From the NCBI GenBank assembly GCA_019090455.1, contig JAHRWA010000074.1, forward strand, positions 157,345 to 221,344: a DNA stretch of 64,000 bases. The letters are read 5' to 3'. Below the pieces are notes generated by a model. It made no database searches and had not been told where the DNA came from. It saw only the letters and a list, made by a program, of their open reading frames with translations. The DNA comes from Pseudomonadales bacterium. GTDB lineage: Bacteria; Pseudomonadota; Gammaproteobacteria; Pseudomonadales; DC-out160. Numbering within the stretch: position 1 is the stretch's first letter; every line of letters starts with the position of its first letter. The position numbers were made by a program, and so were the translations under genes. This document shows, one piece after another, positions 1 through 12,389 of this stretch.

Positions 1-22
1 GGCTCATGAGACAGACCACTAA
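1..22 (+). CDS. atpB: ATP synthase F0 subunit a, C-terminal end (partial)
   Basis: Only the last codons lie in the window. Reading from base 2 gives Ala-His-Glu-Thr-Asp-His and a stop at 20-22. That ending resembles the His/Glu/Asp-rich C-terminus of gammaproteobacterial subunit a, and it lies directly upstream of atpE, as in the standard operon order. The assignment rests on position and six residues only. Confidence 0.7.
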
Positions 23-64
23 GAAAGTATTGGTCTCTAAATAAAACTTTAAATTAACTTTTAA

Positions 65-337
<273 letters not shown>

Positions 338-388
338 AGCTCGCTTAAAAGTCTGGACTTTCACTTTTAACGAGTAAGAGGAATAGGT

Positions 389-859
389 ATGAATATAAAC
401 GCTACCATCCTTGGACAAGCGATATCGTTTGCTATCTTTGTCTGGTTTTGTGTCAAATTTGTATGGCCTCCCGTCATTACGGCTATGCGAGAACGACAGG
501 ACAAAATTGCAGGTGGATTGCAAGATGCTGAGAAAGCAGAAAAGGATGTTCTTATTGCCCAAGATAAAGCTGAAGAAACTTTGCGAGAAGCAAAGCAGCA
601 AGCAGCTGAGCTGATCGAGCAAGCAAATAAACGATCTAGCCAACTTATCGAAGAAGCTAAAGGACAAGCTCGCGAAGAAGGTGAGCGATTAAAAACTGCT
701 GCTAAAAGCGAGATTGAACAAGAAGTCAATCGAGCTAAAGAAGGTTTAAGAACTCAAGTATCAGTTTTAGCAATTGCTGGTGCTGAGAAAATTCTTCAAG
801 CTTCAATTGATGAGAACGCTCATAGTAAAATGTTAGAGCAACTCGCAGCAGAACTATAA
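389..859 (+). CDS. atpF: ATP synthase F0 subunit b
   Basis: Peripheral stalk subunit. The 156-residue protein has one N-terminal membrane helix (about residues 5-27, containing [15 protein letters not shown]) followed by a long charged helix rich in Ala, Glu, Lys and Gln that should form the right-handed coiled coil holding the F1 head. Length equals the usual 156 of gammaproteobacterial b. AGAGGA at 377-382 precedes the ATG. It lies between atpE and atpH as expected. Confidence 0.97.
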   Translation: MNINATILGQAISFAIFVWFCVKFVWPPVITAMRERQDKIAGGLQDAEKAEKDVLIAQDKAEETLREAKQQAAELIEQANKRSSQLIEEAKGQAREEGERLKTAAKSEIEQEVNRAKEGLRTQVSVLAIAGAEKILQASIDENAHSKMLEQLAAEL

Positions 860-890
860 AGCTAAGTATAAAGTTAAAACGGTACCTGAT

Positions 891-1427
891 ATGGCAGAAC
901 TATTGACAGTTGCTCGGCCTTATGCAAAAGCAGCTTTTCAATTTGCTAATGAGACTAGCAGTTTAGATAAGTGGTCAAATATGCTCAATTTTGCTGCTTT
1001 GGTAGTTCAAGACCAAGTTATGGCTGACCTGCTGAGTAACCCAAAAGTAACTTCTAGCGAACTTGCTGAAGCGTTTAAGCAGATAGGTAGAGATAGCTTT
1101 GACGAAAGTGGTAATAACTTCATCACTTTGTTAGCGCGCAACAAACGTCTTTCTTCGATACCTGAAATTCGTGCTCTATACGAAGCATTGAAAGCTGAGA
1201 AATTGCAATCAGTGGATGTAGAAGTCACTTCAGCTTTTGCGCTATCTGATGCGCAAATTGAAAGACTTGCATCAGCGTTAAAGACAAATTTGAAGCGCGA
1301 AATAAATATTGAATCTAAAGTAGATCAATCCCTTATAGGCGGCCTAGTTATTCGCGCAGGTGACATGGTCATAGACGGTTCGGTACATGGCAAAATTGCC
1401 AAGTTAACCGAAACCTTGAATTCTTGA
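891..1427 (+). CDS. atpH: ATP synthase F1 subunit delta
   Basis: Connects the peripheral b-stalk to the top of the alpha3beta3 head. The protein is 178 residues, the normal length. It begins with the family pattern (A-x-P-Y-A-K-A-A-F) and ends with the conserved C-terminal region (GGLVIRAGDMVIDGSVHGK) near residues 150-170. It follows atpF by 31 nt and precedes atpA by 20 nt, so it is co-transcribed with them. Confidence 0.97.
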   Translation: MAELLTVARPYAKAAFQFANETSSLDKWSNMLNFAALVVQDQVMADLLSNPKVTSSELAEAFKQIGRDSFDESGNNFITLLARNKRLSSIPEIRALYEALKAEKLQSVDVEVTSAFALSDAQIERLASALKTNLKREINIESKVDQSLIGGLVIRAGDMVIDGSVHGKIAKLTETLNS

Positions 1428-1447
1428 GCATTGAGGATTAATAAAGT

Positions 1448-2992
1448 ATGCAGCAACTCAATCCATCAGAAATAAGCGAACTGATAAAAAAACGTATTGA
1501 AAATCTTGATACGTCATCAGAAGCTCGCAATGAAGGCACTATTGTCAGTGTTTCCGACGGTATTATTCGAATACATGGTCTCGCCGACGTAATGTACGGT
1601 GAGATGATCGAATTTGACGGCGGGGTTTACGGAATGGCGCTAAATCTAGAGCGTGACTCCGTGGGTGCTGTAGTACTAGGCGACTATCTCAGTTTGCAGG
1701 AAGGGCAAAAGGCAAAATGTACTGGCCGAGTTCTTGAAGTGCCTGTTGGTCCTGAGCTTTTGGGACGAGTCGTTAATGCTCTTGGTGTTGCACTTGATGG
1801 GCGCGGACCCATTGAAACTAAAATCACAGATTTTGTGGAAAAAGTGGCTCCTGGTGTAATTGATCGCCAATCTGTTGACCAACCAGTGCAGACAGGGTTG
1901 AAAGCTGTTGATGCTATGGTACCTATTGGTCGAGGCCAGAGAGAGTTGATTATAGGGGATAGACAGATAGGTAAAACTGCTGTTGCTATCGATGCCATTA
2001 TCAATCAGAAAAATACTGGCATTAAATGTATTTATGTTGCCATTGGTCAGAAGCAATCGACTATATCTAATATAGTTCGAAAGCTCGAAGAGCACGGTGC
2101 CATGGATCACACGATTGTGGTTGCCGCTTCAGCATCAGATCCCGCTGCAATGCAGTATCTTGCGCCTTTTGCTGGTTGCGCAATGGGCGAGTATTTTCGC
2201 GATCGTGGTGAAGACGCTTTGATTATTTATGATGATTTGACGAAGCAAGCTTGGGCATATCGACAGATATCATTATTATTACGTCGCCCACCTGGTCGAG
2301 AGGCTTATCCTGGTGACGTATTTTATCTCCATTCCCGTTTGTTAGAGAGAGCATCACGTGTTAATGCTGATTACGTAGAGAAATTCACTAAAGGTAAAGT
2401 GAAGGGGAAGACGGGTTCTTTAACCGCATTACCCATCATTGAAACTCAAGCTGGTGATGTTTCCGCATTTGTACCAACTAATGTTATTTCAATCACAGAT
2501 GGGCAGATCTTTCTTGAGTCAGATTTATTTAATGCGGGTATCCGTCCTGCAATGAATGCCGGCATATCTGTCTCTCGAGTAGGTGGAGCAGCTCAAACTA
2601 AAATCATCAAAAAGCTAGGTGGTGGTATTAGATTGGCTCTTGCGCGATACAGAGAATTAGCGGCTTTTGCTCAGTTTGCTTCAGATCTTGATGACGCAAC
2701 TCGTGAAGAATTAGAGCATGGGCAAGCTGTTACCGAGCTAATGAAGCAGCCACAATATTCACCAATGAGTGTTGCAGAGCTTGGATTAATTTTATATGTC
2801 GCGAACAATGGCTATCTAAAAGATGTAGGTGTACCGAAAATTGGTAGTTTCGAGGTGGCATTGCTAGCTTTCGCACGTTCTGAATTTTCTGATCTTATGG
2901 CTATGGTAGATGAGACAGCTGATTGGAATGGTGATATTGAAGCTAAATTTAAAGAGTGTGTTGAGAAATTCAAATCAACACAAACTTGGTAG
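1448..2992 (+). CDS. atpA: ATP synthase F1 subunit alpha
   Basis: Non-catalytic nucleotide-binding subunit of the F1 head. The 514-residue protein has the N-terminal beta-barrel, a P-loop GDRQIGKT at residues 170-177, and the conserved [10 protein letters not shown] stretch carrying the arginine finger that completes the neighbouring beta catalytic site. The C-terminal helical bundle is complete. Length and order are standard. Confidence 0.98.
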   Translation: MQQLNPSEISELIKKRIENLDTSSEARNEGTIVSVSDGIIRIHGLADVMYGEMIEFDGGVYGMALNLERDSVGAVVLGDYLSLQEGQKAKCTGRVLEVPVGPELLGRVVNALGVALDGRGPIETKITDFVEKVAPGVIDRQSVDQPVQTGLKAVDAMVPIGRGQRELIIGDRQIGKTAVAIDAIINQKNTGIKCIYVAIGQKQSTISNIVRKLEEHGAMDHTIVVAASASDPAAMQYLAPFAGCAMGEYFRDRGEDALIIYDDLTKQAWAYRQISLLLRRPPGREAYPGDVFYLHSRLLERASRVNADYVEKFTKGKVKGKTGSLTALPIIETQAGDVSAFVPTNVISITDGQIFLESDLFNAGIRPAMNAGISVSRVGGAAQTKIIKKLGGGIRLALARYRELAAFAQFASDLDDATREELEHGQAVTELMKQPQYSPMSVAELGLILYVANNGYLKDVGVPKIGSFEVALLAFARSEFSDLMAMVDETADWNGDIEAKFKECVEKFKSTQTW

Positions 2993-3027
2993 AACCTATT
3001 ATTTAAGAGTTTTAGCGTGGAAGACCT

Positions 3028-3888
3028 ATGTCAGGCACAAAAGAGATACGCACGAAAATTGCGAGCGTTAAGAATACGCAAAAGATAACCTCTGCGATGG
3101 AACTTGTTGCTGCGAGTAAAATGCGCAAAGCACAAGAAAGAATGGCGGCGTCCAAGCCCTATTCGGAAAAGATCCGTAACGTTATCAGCCACCTTGCTAA
3201 CGCAAATCCAGAGTATCGCCATATCTTCATGGGTGAGCGGGATGTAAAGCGTGTTGGAATCATTGTTATTTCCTCTGATCGTGGTTTGTGTGGCGGCTTG
3301 AATATAAATCTTTTTAAAAAATCTATCACACTTGCGAAAGAGTGGAGTGATCAGAATGCTGAAATCGATTTGTGCTTAATCGGTAAAAAAGCGGCTAGTT
3401 TTTTTAAGAGCACAGGCGGTAATGTGGTTGCGACAATTGCTGAATTGGGTGACGAACCGAGCATTGACGACTTGATTGGATCCATTAAGGTAATGTTGGA
3501 TTCTTTTGAAAAAGGCGATATCGATAAATTATTTATTGTCTATAACGAATTCGTTAATACAATGACTCAAAGCCCGTGTGCTCGACAGTTGTTACCTTTG
3601 AATGCAACAGAAGACGAGAGTCTTAAACATCATTGGGATTATATCTATGAGCCCGATGCTAAAGCTGTCCTTGATGTTTTACTTGAACGATTTATCGAGT
3701 CACAAGTGTACCAAGGTGTAGTTGAGAATAATTCTTGTGAGCAAGCAGCGCGAATGGTTGCAATGAAGGCTGCTACAGATAATGCTGGAGATCTTATTGA
3801 TGATCTTGAGTTGGTATATAACAAAGCGCGGCAGGCAGCGATCACACAAGAGCTATCCGAGATTGTTAGTGGCGCAGCTGCAGTTTAA
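3028..3888 (+). CDS. atpG: ATP synthase F1 subunit gamma
   Basis: Central rotor shaft. The 286-residue protein starts with the family sequence around [17 protein letters not shown] and ends with the conserved C-terminal helix ([18 protein letters not shown]). The [12 protein letters not shown] motif lies near residue 90. These N- and C-terminal helices form the coiled coil that rotates inside alpha3beta3. An 80-nt gap without an obvious terminator separates it from atpD. Confidence 0.98.
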   Translation: MSGTKEIRTKIASVKNTQKITSAMELVAASKMRKAQERMAASKPYSEKIRNVISHLANANPEYRHIFMGERDVKRVGIIVISSDRGLCGGLNINLFKKSITLAKEWSDQNAEIDLCLIGKKAASFFKSTGGNVVATIAELGDEPSIDDLIGSIKVMLDSFEKGDIDKLFIVYNEFVNTMTQSPCARQLLPLNATEDESLKHHWDYIYEPDAKAVLDVLLERFIESQVYQGVVENNSCEQAARMVAMKAATDNAGDLIDDLELVYNKARQAAITQELSEIVSGAAAV

Positions 3889-3956
3889 AACTTTAAACGT
3901 GACGATTTGATTTTAGTTGAGGCCCCGTTTGGGTCATCAAAATAAAACATGGTTGA

Positions 3957-5345
<1,389 letters not shown>

Positions 5346-5405
5346 TTTCTAGATAAAGTATTGATGATTGATTAAGTGGCGTTAGTGGTCACTGGAGTAA
5401 GAGAT

Positions 5406-5831
5406 ATGACTTCAACGGTTCAGTGCGAAATCGTTAGCGCAGAAAGCTCGATCTTTTCTGGATCAGTGGAAATGATCATAGCCACTGGTATCATCGGAGA
5501 TTTAGGTATCGCTCCTGGTCACGCTCCGCTATTGACTCAATTGAGTCCTGGTCCTGTACGTGTTGTGACTAAAGATGGCGACGAAGAAGTCTTTTACGTT
5601 TCCGGTGGAATACTTGAGGTCCAACCTAAAATGGTTACGATACTAGCTGATACCGCCGTTAGAGCACATGATTTAGATGAGGCTGCAGCTGAAGAAGCAA
5701 GAAAGAATGCCGAAACTAATTTACATAATCAGCAATCTGAAATTGATTACTCTACCGCCGCTTCCCATTTAGCGGAAGCTGCAGCGCAGTTACGTGCTAT
5801 TCGACAATTAAAGAATAAGCTAGGTAGGTAA
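5406..5831 (+). CDS. atpC: ATP synthase F1 subunit epsilon
   Basis: Couples gamma to the c-ring and can inhibit ATP hydrolysis. An upstream in-frame GTG at 5376 exists, but the ATG at 5406 is preferred: it has GGAG at 5394-5397 with 8-nt spacing, and the protein then begins [19 protein letters not shown], as in the family. The resulting 141 residues contain the N-terminal beta-sandwich ([14 protein letters not shown]) and a C-terminal two-helix domain. Last gene of the operon; an intrinsic terminator follows. Confidence 0.96.
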   Translation: MTSTVQCEIVSAESSIFSGSVEMIIATGIIGDLGIAPGHAPLLTQLSPGPVRVVTKDGDEEVFYVSGGILEVQPKMVTILADTAVRAHDLDEAAAEEARKNAETNLHNQQSEIDYSTAASHLAEAAAQLRAIRQLKNKLGR

Positions 5832-5864
5832 GACTCTTATTTTTACCATAATTTAATTTTGAAT

Positions 5865-5895
5865 AAAAAAGGGTAGTATTTAACTACCCTTTTTT
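5865..5895 (+). terminator. Intrinsic terminator of the atp operon
   Basis: A stem with arms 5865-5877 and 5883-5895 (core GGGTAGT/ACTACCC) and a 5-nt loop is flanked by A-rich and T-rich tracts, so it ends in a run of six T. It lies 34 nt after atpC and 42 nt before glmU. The A-tract on the other side could also let it act on the minus strand. Confidence 0.9.
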
Positions 5896-5937
5896 ATTGG
5901 GCGTTTATAATTGAAAACCAACAAGGAGGTTTTTGTC

Positions 5938-7311
5938 ATGGCCATAAATGTAGTCATTCTAGCCGCGGGTAAAGGAACGCGGATGAAGTCGGCTAAGCCT
6001 AAAGTACTACATAAAATAGCGGGATTACCAATGCTAGAACACGTGGTTCGCACCGCGGAATCACTAGAGGCTAGGAAAATATCAATAGTTTTTGGACACG
6101 GCGGAGATCAAGTTAAAGCCTATTTCAAAGATCACACTAATGCAGAGATCATCGATTGGGTTGAGCAAAAGGAGCAATTGGGAACTGGTCACGCAGTTCA
6201 CCAAGCTATGCCTACCGTTGACGTACATGATCAAGTTCTTATTCTTTATGGTGACGTCCCTTTAATTAAGCAAGAAACATTAATGGAGTTGTTAGAAAAA
6301 AGCCTTGGAGGGGTGGGCTTATTAACTGTTGAGTTATCAAACCCCGCAGGTTATGGGCGAATTCTTCGAGACGATGAAGGTGCTGTAGTCGGCATTGTGG
6401 AACAAAAGGATGCGTCTGAGAAACAATTGAAAATAACTGAGGTCAACACGGGTATTTTAACAATGTCCGCTAGCCTATTAAATCAGTGGCTTCCTAAGTT
6501 GGGAAACAGCAATTCCCAAGGCGAATATTATCTCACCGATCTTATTGCCATGGCTTTCGAGGACGGAGTTGAAATTTTCACGTCGCAGCCTAAAGATGCT
6601 GTGGAAGTCGAAGGAGTTAACGATCGTCGGCAATTAGCGATTATTGAACGAGCATATCAAAGAGATGCAGTGGAATCTTTGTTGAAGCAAGGTGTCTCTT
6701 TTACAGATATAGATCGGGCTGATATTCGTGGAAAAATAGAGGTTGGCGAAGATATCGAAATCGATTTTAATATTCTGTTAGAAGGTAATGTTAGTTTGGG
6801 GTCTGGTGTCAATATTGGACCCAATTGTTGCATCAAAAATAGCACTATTGGTGATAATGTTATTATCAAAGCGAATAGCATAATTGAAGATGCATTGATT
6901 GCTGCTAATTGTGAGGTAGGCCCCTTTGCTCGAATTAGGCCAGGTACAGAAATGGCGAAAGGTGCAAAGGTAGGTAATTTTGTTGAAACCAAGAAATCGA
7001 TTATCGGCGAAGGTAGCAAGGTAAGTCATCTGACCTATATTGGTGATGCGATTATCGGAAAAAATGTCAATGTTGGTGCGGGTACGATTACTTGTAATTA
7101 TGATGGTGTGAATAAATCTCAAACGACAATTGGTGATGGTGCATTTATCGGGTCCAATAGCTCTTTAGTAGCACCAGTATCAATCGGACCAGGTGCGACT
7201 ATTGGCGCTGGGTCCACGATTGGTAAGAATACACCGGATAATAAATTGACCTTAACCCGGTCTAAGCAAGTTACCATTGAAGGATGGCAAAGGCCTACTA
7301 AGAAAAAATAG
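5938..7311 (+). CDS. glmU: Bifunctional GlmU: GlcN-1-P acetyltransferase and GlcNAc-1-P uridyltransferase
   Basis: Makes UDP-N-acetylglucosamine for peptidoglycan, lipid A and exopolysaccharide. The start is ATG 5938, with AAGGAGG at 5923-5929 (8-nt spacing), in preference to an upstream TTG at 5911; this gives 457 residues, typical length. The N-terminal nucleotidyltransferase domain has LAAGKGTRM and the UTP/sugar-binding YGDVPLI. The C-terminal half is a left-handed beta-helix of hexapeptide repeats, with the catalytic His in KVSHLTYIGD and the CNYDG motif. glmS follows, completing hexosamine supply. Confidence 0.98.
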   Translation: MAINVVILAAGKGTRMKSAKPKVLHKIAGLPMLEHVVRTAESLEARKISIVFGHGGDQVKAYFKDHTNAEIIDWVEQKEQLGTGHAVHQAMPTVDVHDQVLILYGDVPLIKQETLMELLEKSLGGVGLLTVELSNPAGYGRILRDDEGAVVGIVEQKDASEKQLKITEVNTGILTMSASLLNQWLPKLGNSNSQGEYYLTDLIAMAFEDGVEIFTSQPKDAVEVEGVNDRRQLAIIERAYQRDAVESLLKQGVSFTDIDRADIRGKIEVGEDIEIDFNILLEGNVSLGSGVNIGPNCCIKNSTIGDNVIIKANSIIEDALIAANCEVGPFARIRPGTEMAKGAKVGNFVETKKSIIGEGSKVSHLTYIGDAIIGKNVNVGAGTITCNYDGVNKSQTTIGDGAFIGSNSSLVAPVSIGPGATIGAGSTIGKNTPDNKLTLTRSKQVTIEGWQRPTKKK

Positions 7312-7351
7312 GTATAAAAAAAGATAGCGGATAAAGTAATTTCAGGGTTAG

Positions 7352-7385
7352 AGAGATGACCTATAATTTCACGCATCTCTTTTTA
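7352..7385 (+). terminator. Probable intrinsic terminator after glmU
   Basis: A 7-bp stem, AGAGATG at 7352-7358 and CATCTCT at 7374-7380, encloses a 15-nt loop and is followed by TTTT. It lies in the 112-nt gap between glmU and glmS. The long loop makes it a moderate candidate; it may only partly separate the two genes. Confidence 0.5.
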
Positions 7386-7423
7386 TGAATTAGACAGATG
7401 GATAAAACCTAGGGAAACCAAAT

Positions 7424-9259
7424 ATGTGTGGAATCGTTGGTGCTATTGCAGATCGTAATGTGACTCCTATATTGCTAGAAGGTTTAAGGCGTTTGGAATA
7501 CCGAGGATATGACTCCGCAGGTGTCGCTGTTATCGATTATAAAAGCGGTAGCATTGAGAGAACTCGCCGACTAGGGAAAGTAAAAGAGCTAGATAGTGCT
7601 TTATTAGAGAATCCGCACAATGGACATATCGGTATTGCCCATACGCGTTGGGCGACACACGGTGTACCAAGTGAGTCTAATGCTCATCCACATATGTCAG
7701 GGTCAAATTTAGCCATAGTTCACAATGGAATTATTGAGAATTTTGAGAGTCTACGGGAAGAATTAGCGACCCAAGGTTATGAGTTTCAATCAGAAACTGA
7801 TACCGAAGTCATCGTTCATTTATTACATCACAAGCTAAAATCAAATAAAAATTTGCTACTTGCCGTGAAAGATACAATGTCTGAGCTTGACGGCGCTTTT
7901 GCTTTGGGTGTTATCTCAAAGGACTTCCCTGATAAATTAATTACTAGTCGAAAAGGCAGCCCTCTAGTTATTGGTGTGGGCATTGGTGAGAATTATATTG
8001 GCTCCGACCAACTAGCGCTAATGCCAGTTACCAATCGGTTTATTTTTTTGGAAGAAGGTGACTTAGCAGAAATTACTAAGACTGCGATTACTATTTTTAA
8101 TGAAGACCATAAAGTAGTAACGAGAGAAATTACTGAATTTGATACGAGTCACGATCAAGCTGATAAAGGTGAATACCGACACTACATGCTCAAGGAAATA
8201 TACGAGCAGCCTAGTGCCGTTCAGTCCACTTTGGAGGGGCGTATTGCCCAAGATCACGTATTAGAGGACGCTTTCGGTCCTGGAGCCAGTGATTTATTCG
8301 ATAAAGTAAAATGTATTCAGATTATTGCCTGTGGCACTAGTTTTCATGCTGGTTTGACCGCGAGATACTGGTTTGAAGGGTTAGCTGGAGTTCCATGTAA
8401 TGTGGAAGTTGCCAGTGAATTCCGCTATCGCACTCATGTGGTTCAACCTGGTACTTTGTTTGTTACCATCTCGCAATCTGGAGAGACTGCAGATACTTTA
8501 GCCGCGTTGCGAGATATTAAGAGTCGAGGATATATCGGCACGCTGACGGTTTGTAATGTACCGGGTAGTTCATTGGTGAGAGAATCGGATTTGGCTTTAA
8601 TGACTAAGGCAGGTGCGGAAATTGGCGTTGCTTCCACTAAAGCATTTACTACGCAGTTAGTGGCTTTATTTATGTTAAATCTGGTGATTGGGCGTCGATT
8701 TAATGTGACAAAAGAGCAGGAAGCTAGGTCTGTACACGCTTTGAGATCGCTACCCTCTTGTATTGAATCTACCTTAGCTTTAGATAGTAAAATTGAAGTT
8801 CTATCAGAGCGTTTCGGTGATAAGCATCATGCTTTATTTTTGGGCCGAGGGGCTCAGTACCCCGTGGCTATGGAAGGCGCACTAAAACTCAAAGAAATTT
8901 CTTATATTCACGCTGAAGCCTACGCTGCTGGAGAGTTGAAGCACGGGCCGTTGGCATTAGTGGATGCCGATATGCCCGTCATTACCGTGGCACCGAATAA
9001 TGTACTCCTAGAGAAATTAAAATCTAATTTACAAGAAGTGCGAGCAAGAGGGGGAGAGTTATATATCTTTGCGGATAAACAAGCGGGAGTTTCAGAAGAG
9101 GAGGGTGTTCATGTTCTTGAAGTACCTCATGTCTGCGATGATTTAGCCCCGATAGTTTATACTATACCTTTACAATTACTTTCTTATCACGTTGCCCTTA
9201 TTAAGGGAACTGACGTGGATCAACCGCGTAACTTAGCAAAATCAGTGACGGTGGAATAA
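7424..9259 (+). CDS. glmS: Glutamine-fructose-6-phosphate aminotransferase (isomerizing)
   Basis: Makes glucosamine-6-phosphate from fructose-6-phosphate and glutamine, the first hexosamine step. The 611-residue protein starts MCGIVGAI, exposing the N-terminal Cys nucleophile of the class II glutaminase domain. Two SIS sugar-isomerase domains follow (CGTSFHAG near residue 303 and [10 protein letters not shown] near 348; second domain from about 450), and the C-terminus ends in the conserved [13 protein letters not shown]. It forms a pathway pair with glmU. Confidence 0.98.
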   Translation: MCGIVGAIADRNVTPILLEGLRRLEYRGYDSAGVAVIDYKSGSIERTRRLGKVKELDSALLENPHNGHIGIAHTRWATHGVPSESNAHPHMSGSNLAIVHNGIIENFESLREELATQGYEFQSETDTEVIVHLLHHKLKSNKNLLLAVKDTMSELDGAFALGVISKDFPDKLITSRKGSPLVIGVGIGENYIGSDQLALMPVTNRFIFLEEGDLAEITKTAITIFNEDHKVVTREITEFDTSHDQADKGEYRHYMLKEIYEQPSAVQSTLEGRIAQDHVLEDAFGPGASDLFDKVKCIQIIACGTSFHAGLTARYWFEGLAGVPCNVEVASEFRYRTHVVQPGTLFVTISQSGETADTLAALRDIKSRGYIGTLTVCNVPGSSLVRESDLALMTKAGAEIGVASTKAFTTQLVALFMLNLVIGRRFNVTKEQEARSVHALRSLPSCIESTLALDSKIEVLSERFGDKHHALFLGRGAQYPVAMEGALKLKEISYIHAEAYAAGELKHGPLALVDADMPVITVAPNNVLLEKLKSNLQEVRARGGELYIFADKQAGVSEEEGVHVLEVPHVCDDLAPIVYTIPLQLLSYHVALIKGTDVDQPRNLAKSVTVE

Positions 9260-9337
9260 ATATTGATTTTAGCTAAACTAATTTGAGTGTGAGTGTAAAG
9301 CTGGCTTTCGTGACACTAAATCGAAATAAGAAAACTT

Positions 9338-10168
9338 TCACAAAGCTGTCATTCTCTTGGAATTATTATATGCCTTATGAATTGAACGACTAACCGAGGC
9401 TACTCGATAACCTAAGCTGTTGAATAAACGGCTGTAATACCAATCTTCCACCGCCACGTCGTTAATACCCTCACCTGTTGGAGGTAAACCGATTTCTGAT
9501 AACAATGACTTTTTGAAAAATACGAATGCGCCATTGAGGGATTTCTTAATTGAAACGGATTCACCTAAAACCTGAATAGTTTTTTCTGTAGGATGAATGC
9601 TTTCTTGCGTATCATCAGTTAGTAAATTAACGATTTTTACATCTAAGGCGTCTGGATGTTTTAATACTTGTTTGGAGAATTTCAAAAAAGGAGCGATTAC
9701 CTCTATATCATCATCAATCCAAGTTAAATACTCATACTCTTCTAGCTGAAGCATCCTAATACCTTGAGATAAAGCGAACGACTTTTGCCACTGGGGAACT
9801 TCCTCGTAATTATTAAGCAGAACTTTATTCACCAAGCCTTCATTCTTCCATTGGACTAATTTTGTGGGTGTGCTGTCTTCGCTGCCATTATCGATTACCA
9901 ATATTTTAATAAGAGGTTCATGTTCTTTAATGCTTTTTATGGTTTTTTCAAGGTAGCTTTCTCTATTGAATGTGCAAATAATTAGCCAGGTGGCATCCTT
10001 CCCGTTAGTTGTTGTGGAGAGCCCCTTTACTAGACGTTTCTCTATACTACCTAACATCAGAAACATGGTTTGAAAACTGGTCTTGAAATACCTCCGAATG
10101 GTTATTAAAGCAAAGGCATTTATTGTGATTAAGGATAGTATTGAAATAAGAAGAATAGTGTTGGTCAT
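9338..10168 (-). CDS. Membrane-anchored family 2 glycosyltransferase
   Basis: The 276-residue protein starts with one hydrophobic segment (about residues 3-25) followed by a GT-A fold. WLIICTFNRESYLEKTI is the nucleotide-sugar-binding strand, ILVIDNGSEDSTP follows, and WIDDDIE carries the DxD-type metal site. The acceptor and sugar are unknown. GGAG lies just upstream of the ATG. It is transcribed away from the O-antigen-ligase-like gene on its other side, and the surrounding DNA is noticeably AT-rich, which may reflect acquisition. Confidence 0.75.
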   Translation of the reverse strand: MTNTILLISILSLITINAFALITIRRYFKTSFQTMFLMLGSIEKRLVKGLSTTTNGKDATWLIICTFNRESYLEKTIKSIKEHEPLIKILVIDNGSEDSTPTKLVQWKNEGLVNKVLLNNYEEVPQWQKSFALSQGIRMLQLEEYEYLTWIDDDIEVIAPFLKFSKQVLKHPDALDVKIVNLLTDDTQESIHPTEKTIQVLGESVSIKKSLNGAFVFFKKSLLSEIGLPPTGEGINDVAVEDWYYSRLFNSLGYRVASVSRSIHKAYNNSKRMTAL

Positions 10169-10476
10169 TTCAGCTCCACAATATTTTGTATGATTTCGTT
10201 ATAAATAATGTGTTGAAACTTTATCGTAATTTAGAGATATCTGGCGAGTTAGCCTTTTAATTAAAGAGCATAAAAGATAAGTCGGGATGAGATTAAATTC
10301 TATCATAAATTAGCAATAAATCTTCAAGGCTTCACCCATTGAATTGATGATTTAGTTGTTTGGATATAGGTGGTTAGGCTGTATTCTCAATACTTTTATT
10401 ATTAATGGTTGGTCTGTTTTATGATAATATCAATGATATGAAGTTTATATGTAAACAGAAGTTTTAAAGTACCTAT
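10169..10476. other. AT-rich divergent intergenic region
   Basis: This 308-nt stretch separates the leftward GT2 gene from the rightward O-antigen-ligase-like gene and so must hold both promoters. It is very AT-rich, with several -10-like hexamers (for example ATAATAT near 10430 on the plus strand and TTTATAA near 10200 on the minus strand), none with a convincing -35. I see no open reading frame or strong hairpin in it. Confidence 0.4.
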
Positions 10477-11673
10477 ATGAATCAGTATAATTTAATAGCA
10501 AAAAGTAGAATATTAGATGGAATGTTTAATGGGTTTTATTGGCTTTTTATGTTCGGTCTCTTTTTTATACCAGTTAAGATTAACAATAATCTATTTTATT
10601 TATTTTTACTGATTCCATTTTATTTCTTTAAGTTGCCGAGTACTTTTAAGCGATTTAAAAAGTCACGCCTTCTTCAAGTCGCGTTCGTGTATTTAATTTA
10701 TATACTTACGTCTTCTTTTTGGACTAAGTTTGATACTAACCTCACCTTTGTAAAGGCGTGGATATATGGATTGTATATTGTCGGTTTTCTAGGGATCGTT
10801 GTTCATCTTTGGGACCGAGATACCAAAAGGATTTACAGTGAATACTATGGTTTAATCTATTTTGGATTAGCAGCAATTTCGGCTGTATTTAGCATATTTT
10901 ATTTCTACCAAGTGATGGGCAATGCTTTTCCGTTGGCTAGGTTGAGAACAGTTTTTAATGACACTTATCCTGTGTCATCGGGACACCTGTATGCGTTAGC
11001 TCTAATACTGGGAAGTTATTTTTATCAAAATAATAAGTCAGTTTTATACAAAGTTATGTATATATTTGGAATGTTTGCCTGTCTTTCTGCTTTGCTACTA
11101 ACTCATAGTAGAGGTCCTATGCTCGGTCTCGTTGTGGCAATAGGGGTTGCTTCTCTTTTTTCATTCCGTTGGTACTTTATACCGGTAGTATTTCTGATAA
11201 TTGGAGCTGTTCTTGGTTACGATTATATTACTGGTGGTGGCTTTGATGTCTTGGTGCATCGTGCTGATTCGGGGAGAATTAACATATACCAGGATTTAAT
11301 GAATAGGGTGGAAGGAAATGAGTGGTTTGGATTGGGCTTACTCTCAGACTCAAGCAGTCCTTTGGGTGATAGTGTGAGTATTTATTGCCACAGCACTCTT
11401 CTCTGCTCTTATTATCATGGTGGTTATGTTGGGGTTACCTTGCACGTAATTATGCTGCTTGCTGCCGCTTATGGTGCTTTAGTTCTGTACTGGCGGTCAG
11501 GTTCATCATTGTATCTAACGTTTTTGTCATTCGGTATTTTTTGCTATTCAATTGATGGTGGCAGGTTGCTTCATCATCCAGGCACAGAATGGTTATTAAT
11601 TTGGTGGCCGATAGCAATTATTGCGGTAAAGCTGAAGAAAACCCAACCCCTCAAAGCGGTGCTTGAACCGTAA
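10477..11673 (+). CDS. O-antigen ligase / Wzy-like polymerase family membrane protein
   Basis: The 398-residue protein is strongly hydrophobic, with about ten to twelve predicted membrane segments and one larger periplasmic loop (about residues 245-310, containing GGGFDVLVHRADSGRINIYQDLMNRV). That layout, with a conserved Arg-rich loop and a GLG motif, matches the WaaL/Wzy O-antigen ligase superfamily, which transfers or polymerises undecaprenyl-linked glycans in the periplasm. No strong ribosome site precedes the ATG. Ligase and polymerase cannot be told apart from sequence alone. Confidence 0.75.
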   Translation: MNQYNLIAKSRILDGMFNGFYWLFMFGLFFIPVKINNNLFYLFLLIPFYFFKLPSTFKRFKKSRLLQVAFVYLIYILTSSFWTKFDTNLTFVKAWIYGLYIVGFLGIVVHLWDRDTKRIYSEYYGLIYFGLAAISAVFSIFYFYQVMGNAFPLARLRTVFNDTYPVSSGHLYALALILGSYFYQNNKSVLYKVMYIFGMFACLSALLLTHSRGPMLGLVVAIGVASLFSFRWYFIPVVFLIIGAVLGYDYITGGGFDVLVHRADSGRINIYQDLMNRVEGNEWFGLGLLSDSSSPLGDSVSIYCHSTLLCSYYHGGYVGVTLHVIMLLAAAYGALVLYWRSGSSLYLTFLSFGIFCYSIDGGRLLHHPGTEWLLIWWPIAIIAVKLKKTQPLKAVLEP

Positions 11674-11711
11674 TTCTATATAAAGATAATGGTTACCGAG
11701 AAGATCTTATA

Positions 11712-12374
11712 TTTAGGTGACAAAACATTTCTTTGTTAGAATGTTTCGATGGATATCAGTCATATTATTTCTTCATTAAATGAGTTTCAGCGACAGGCCG
11801 TCACTTCCGAAGCGGATCGCTTATTAGTGCTTGCTGGTGCGGGTAGCGATAAAGCACGAGTCTTAGTTCATCGGATTGCCCGGTTAATTCAGGCGGGAGA
11901 TTATTCACCTTTCGAAATCTTGGCGGTTACCTTTACCAACAAACCCGCGGCAGAAATGCGTCATCGTATTGAGGGCTTGCTTAATATCCTTGTATCGGGG
12001 ATGTGGGTAGGTACATTTCACGGCTTGGCTCATAGAATGTTGCGAACTCATTGGCAAGTTGCAAAGTTACCTCAGAGTTTTCAAATAGTAGATTCTAATG
12101 ATCAGCTGCGATTGATTAAACAGATCATGAAAGAGCAAAGTATCGATGATACTCGTATACCGCCGAAGCAAGTTCAGTGGTATATCAATCATTGTAAAGA
12201 TGCGGGGCGTCGGGCGGATCATATCGAAGGATTTGATATGATTGCTAAATGGCTATTACAAATTTACCTTTCTTATGAAGATATCTGCCAGCGTGATGGA
12301 ATGGATGATTTTTTAGAACTCTTGTTAATAGCTCATGAATTGTGGTTCGATAAGCCAATAGACCTCAAGCATTA
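11712..12374 (+). repeat. Direct repeat, copy 1 (uvrD leader and 5' part)
   Basis: This segment aligns without gaps to 13492-14154. It includes about 37 nt upstream of the start codon and the first 208 codons. Homology fades abruptly after 12374, where the copy meets the GT4 gene. Confidence 0.9.
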
Positions 12375-12375
12375 A
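11749..12375 (+). pseudogene. Truncated, decayed 5' copy of uvrD
   Basis: A 208-codon frame is homologous to residues 1-208 of the complete UvrD at 13529. The alignment has a constant offset of 1780 nt from about 11712 to 12374, so there are no insertions or deletions and the upstream leader is copied too. Identity is about 90% in DNA and 84% in protein. The Walker A motif GAGSGKT of the intact copy reads GAGSDKA here, so ATP binding should be lost. The frame stops just before motif II (DEFQD, residues 219-223 of the intact copy). By hand count, about 33 codons carry replacements and about 18 silent changes, consistent with relaxed constraint. It cannot encode a helicase. Confidence 0.9.
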
Positions 12376-12389
12376 TGGGCTAACCCTAA

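Noticed and set aside
1676-2110. Minus-strand frames inside atpA
   Set aside because: They lie opposite the conserved nucleotide-binding domain and have no supporting signals.
7312-7423. glmS ribozyme or other riboswitch ahead of glmS
   Set aside because: The gap is too short and holds only a terminator-like hairpin; glmS ribozymes belong to Firmicutes.
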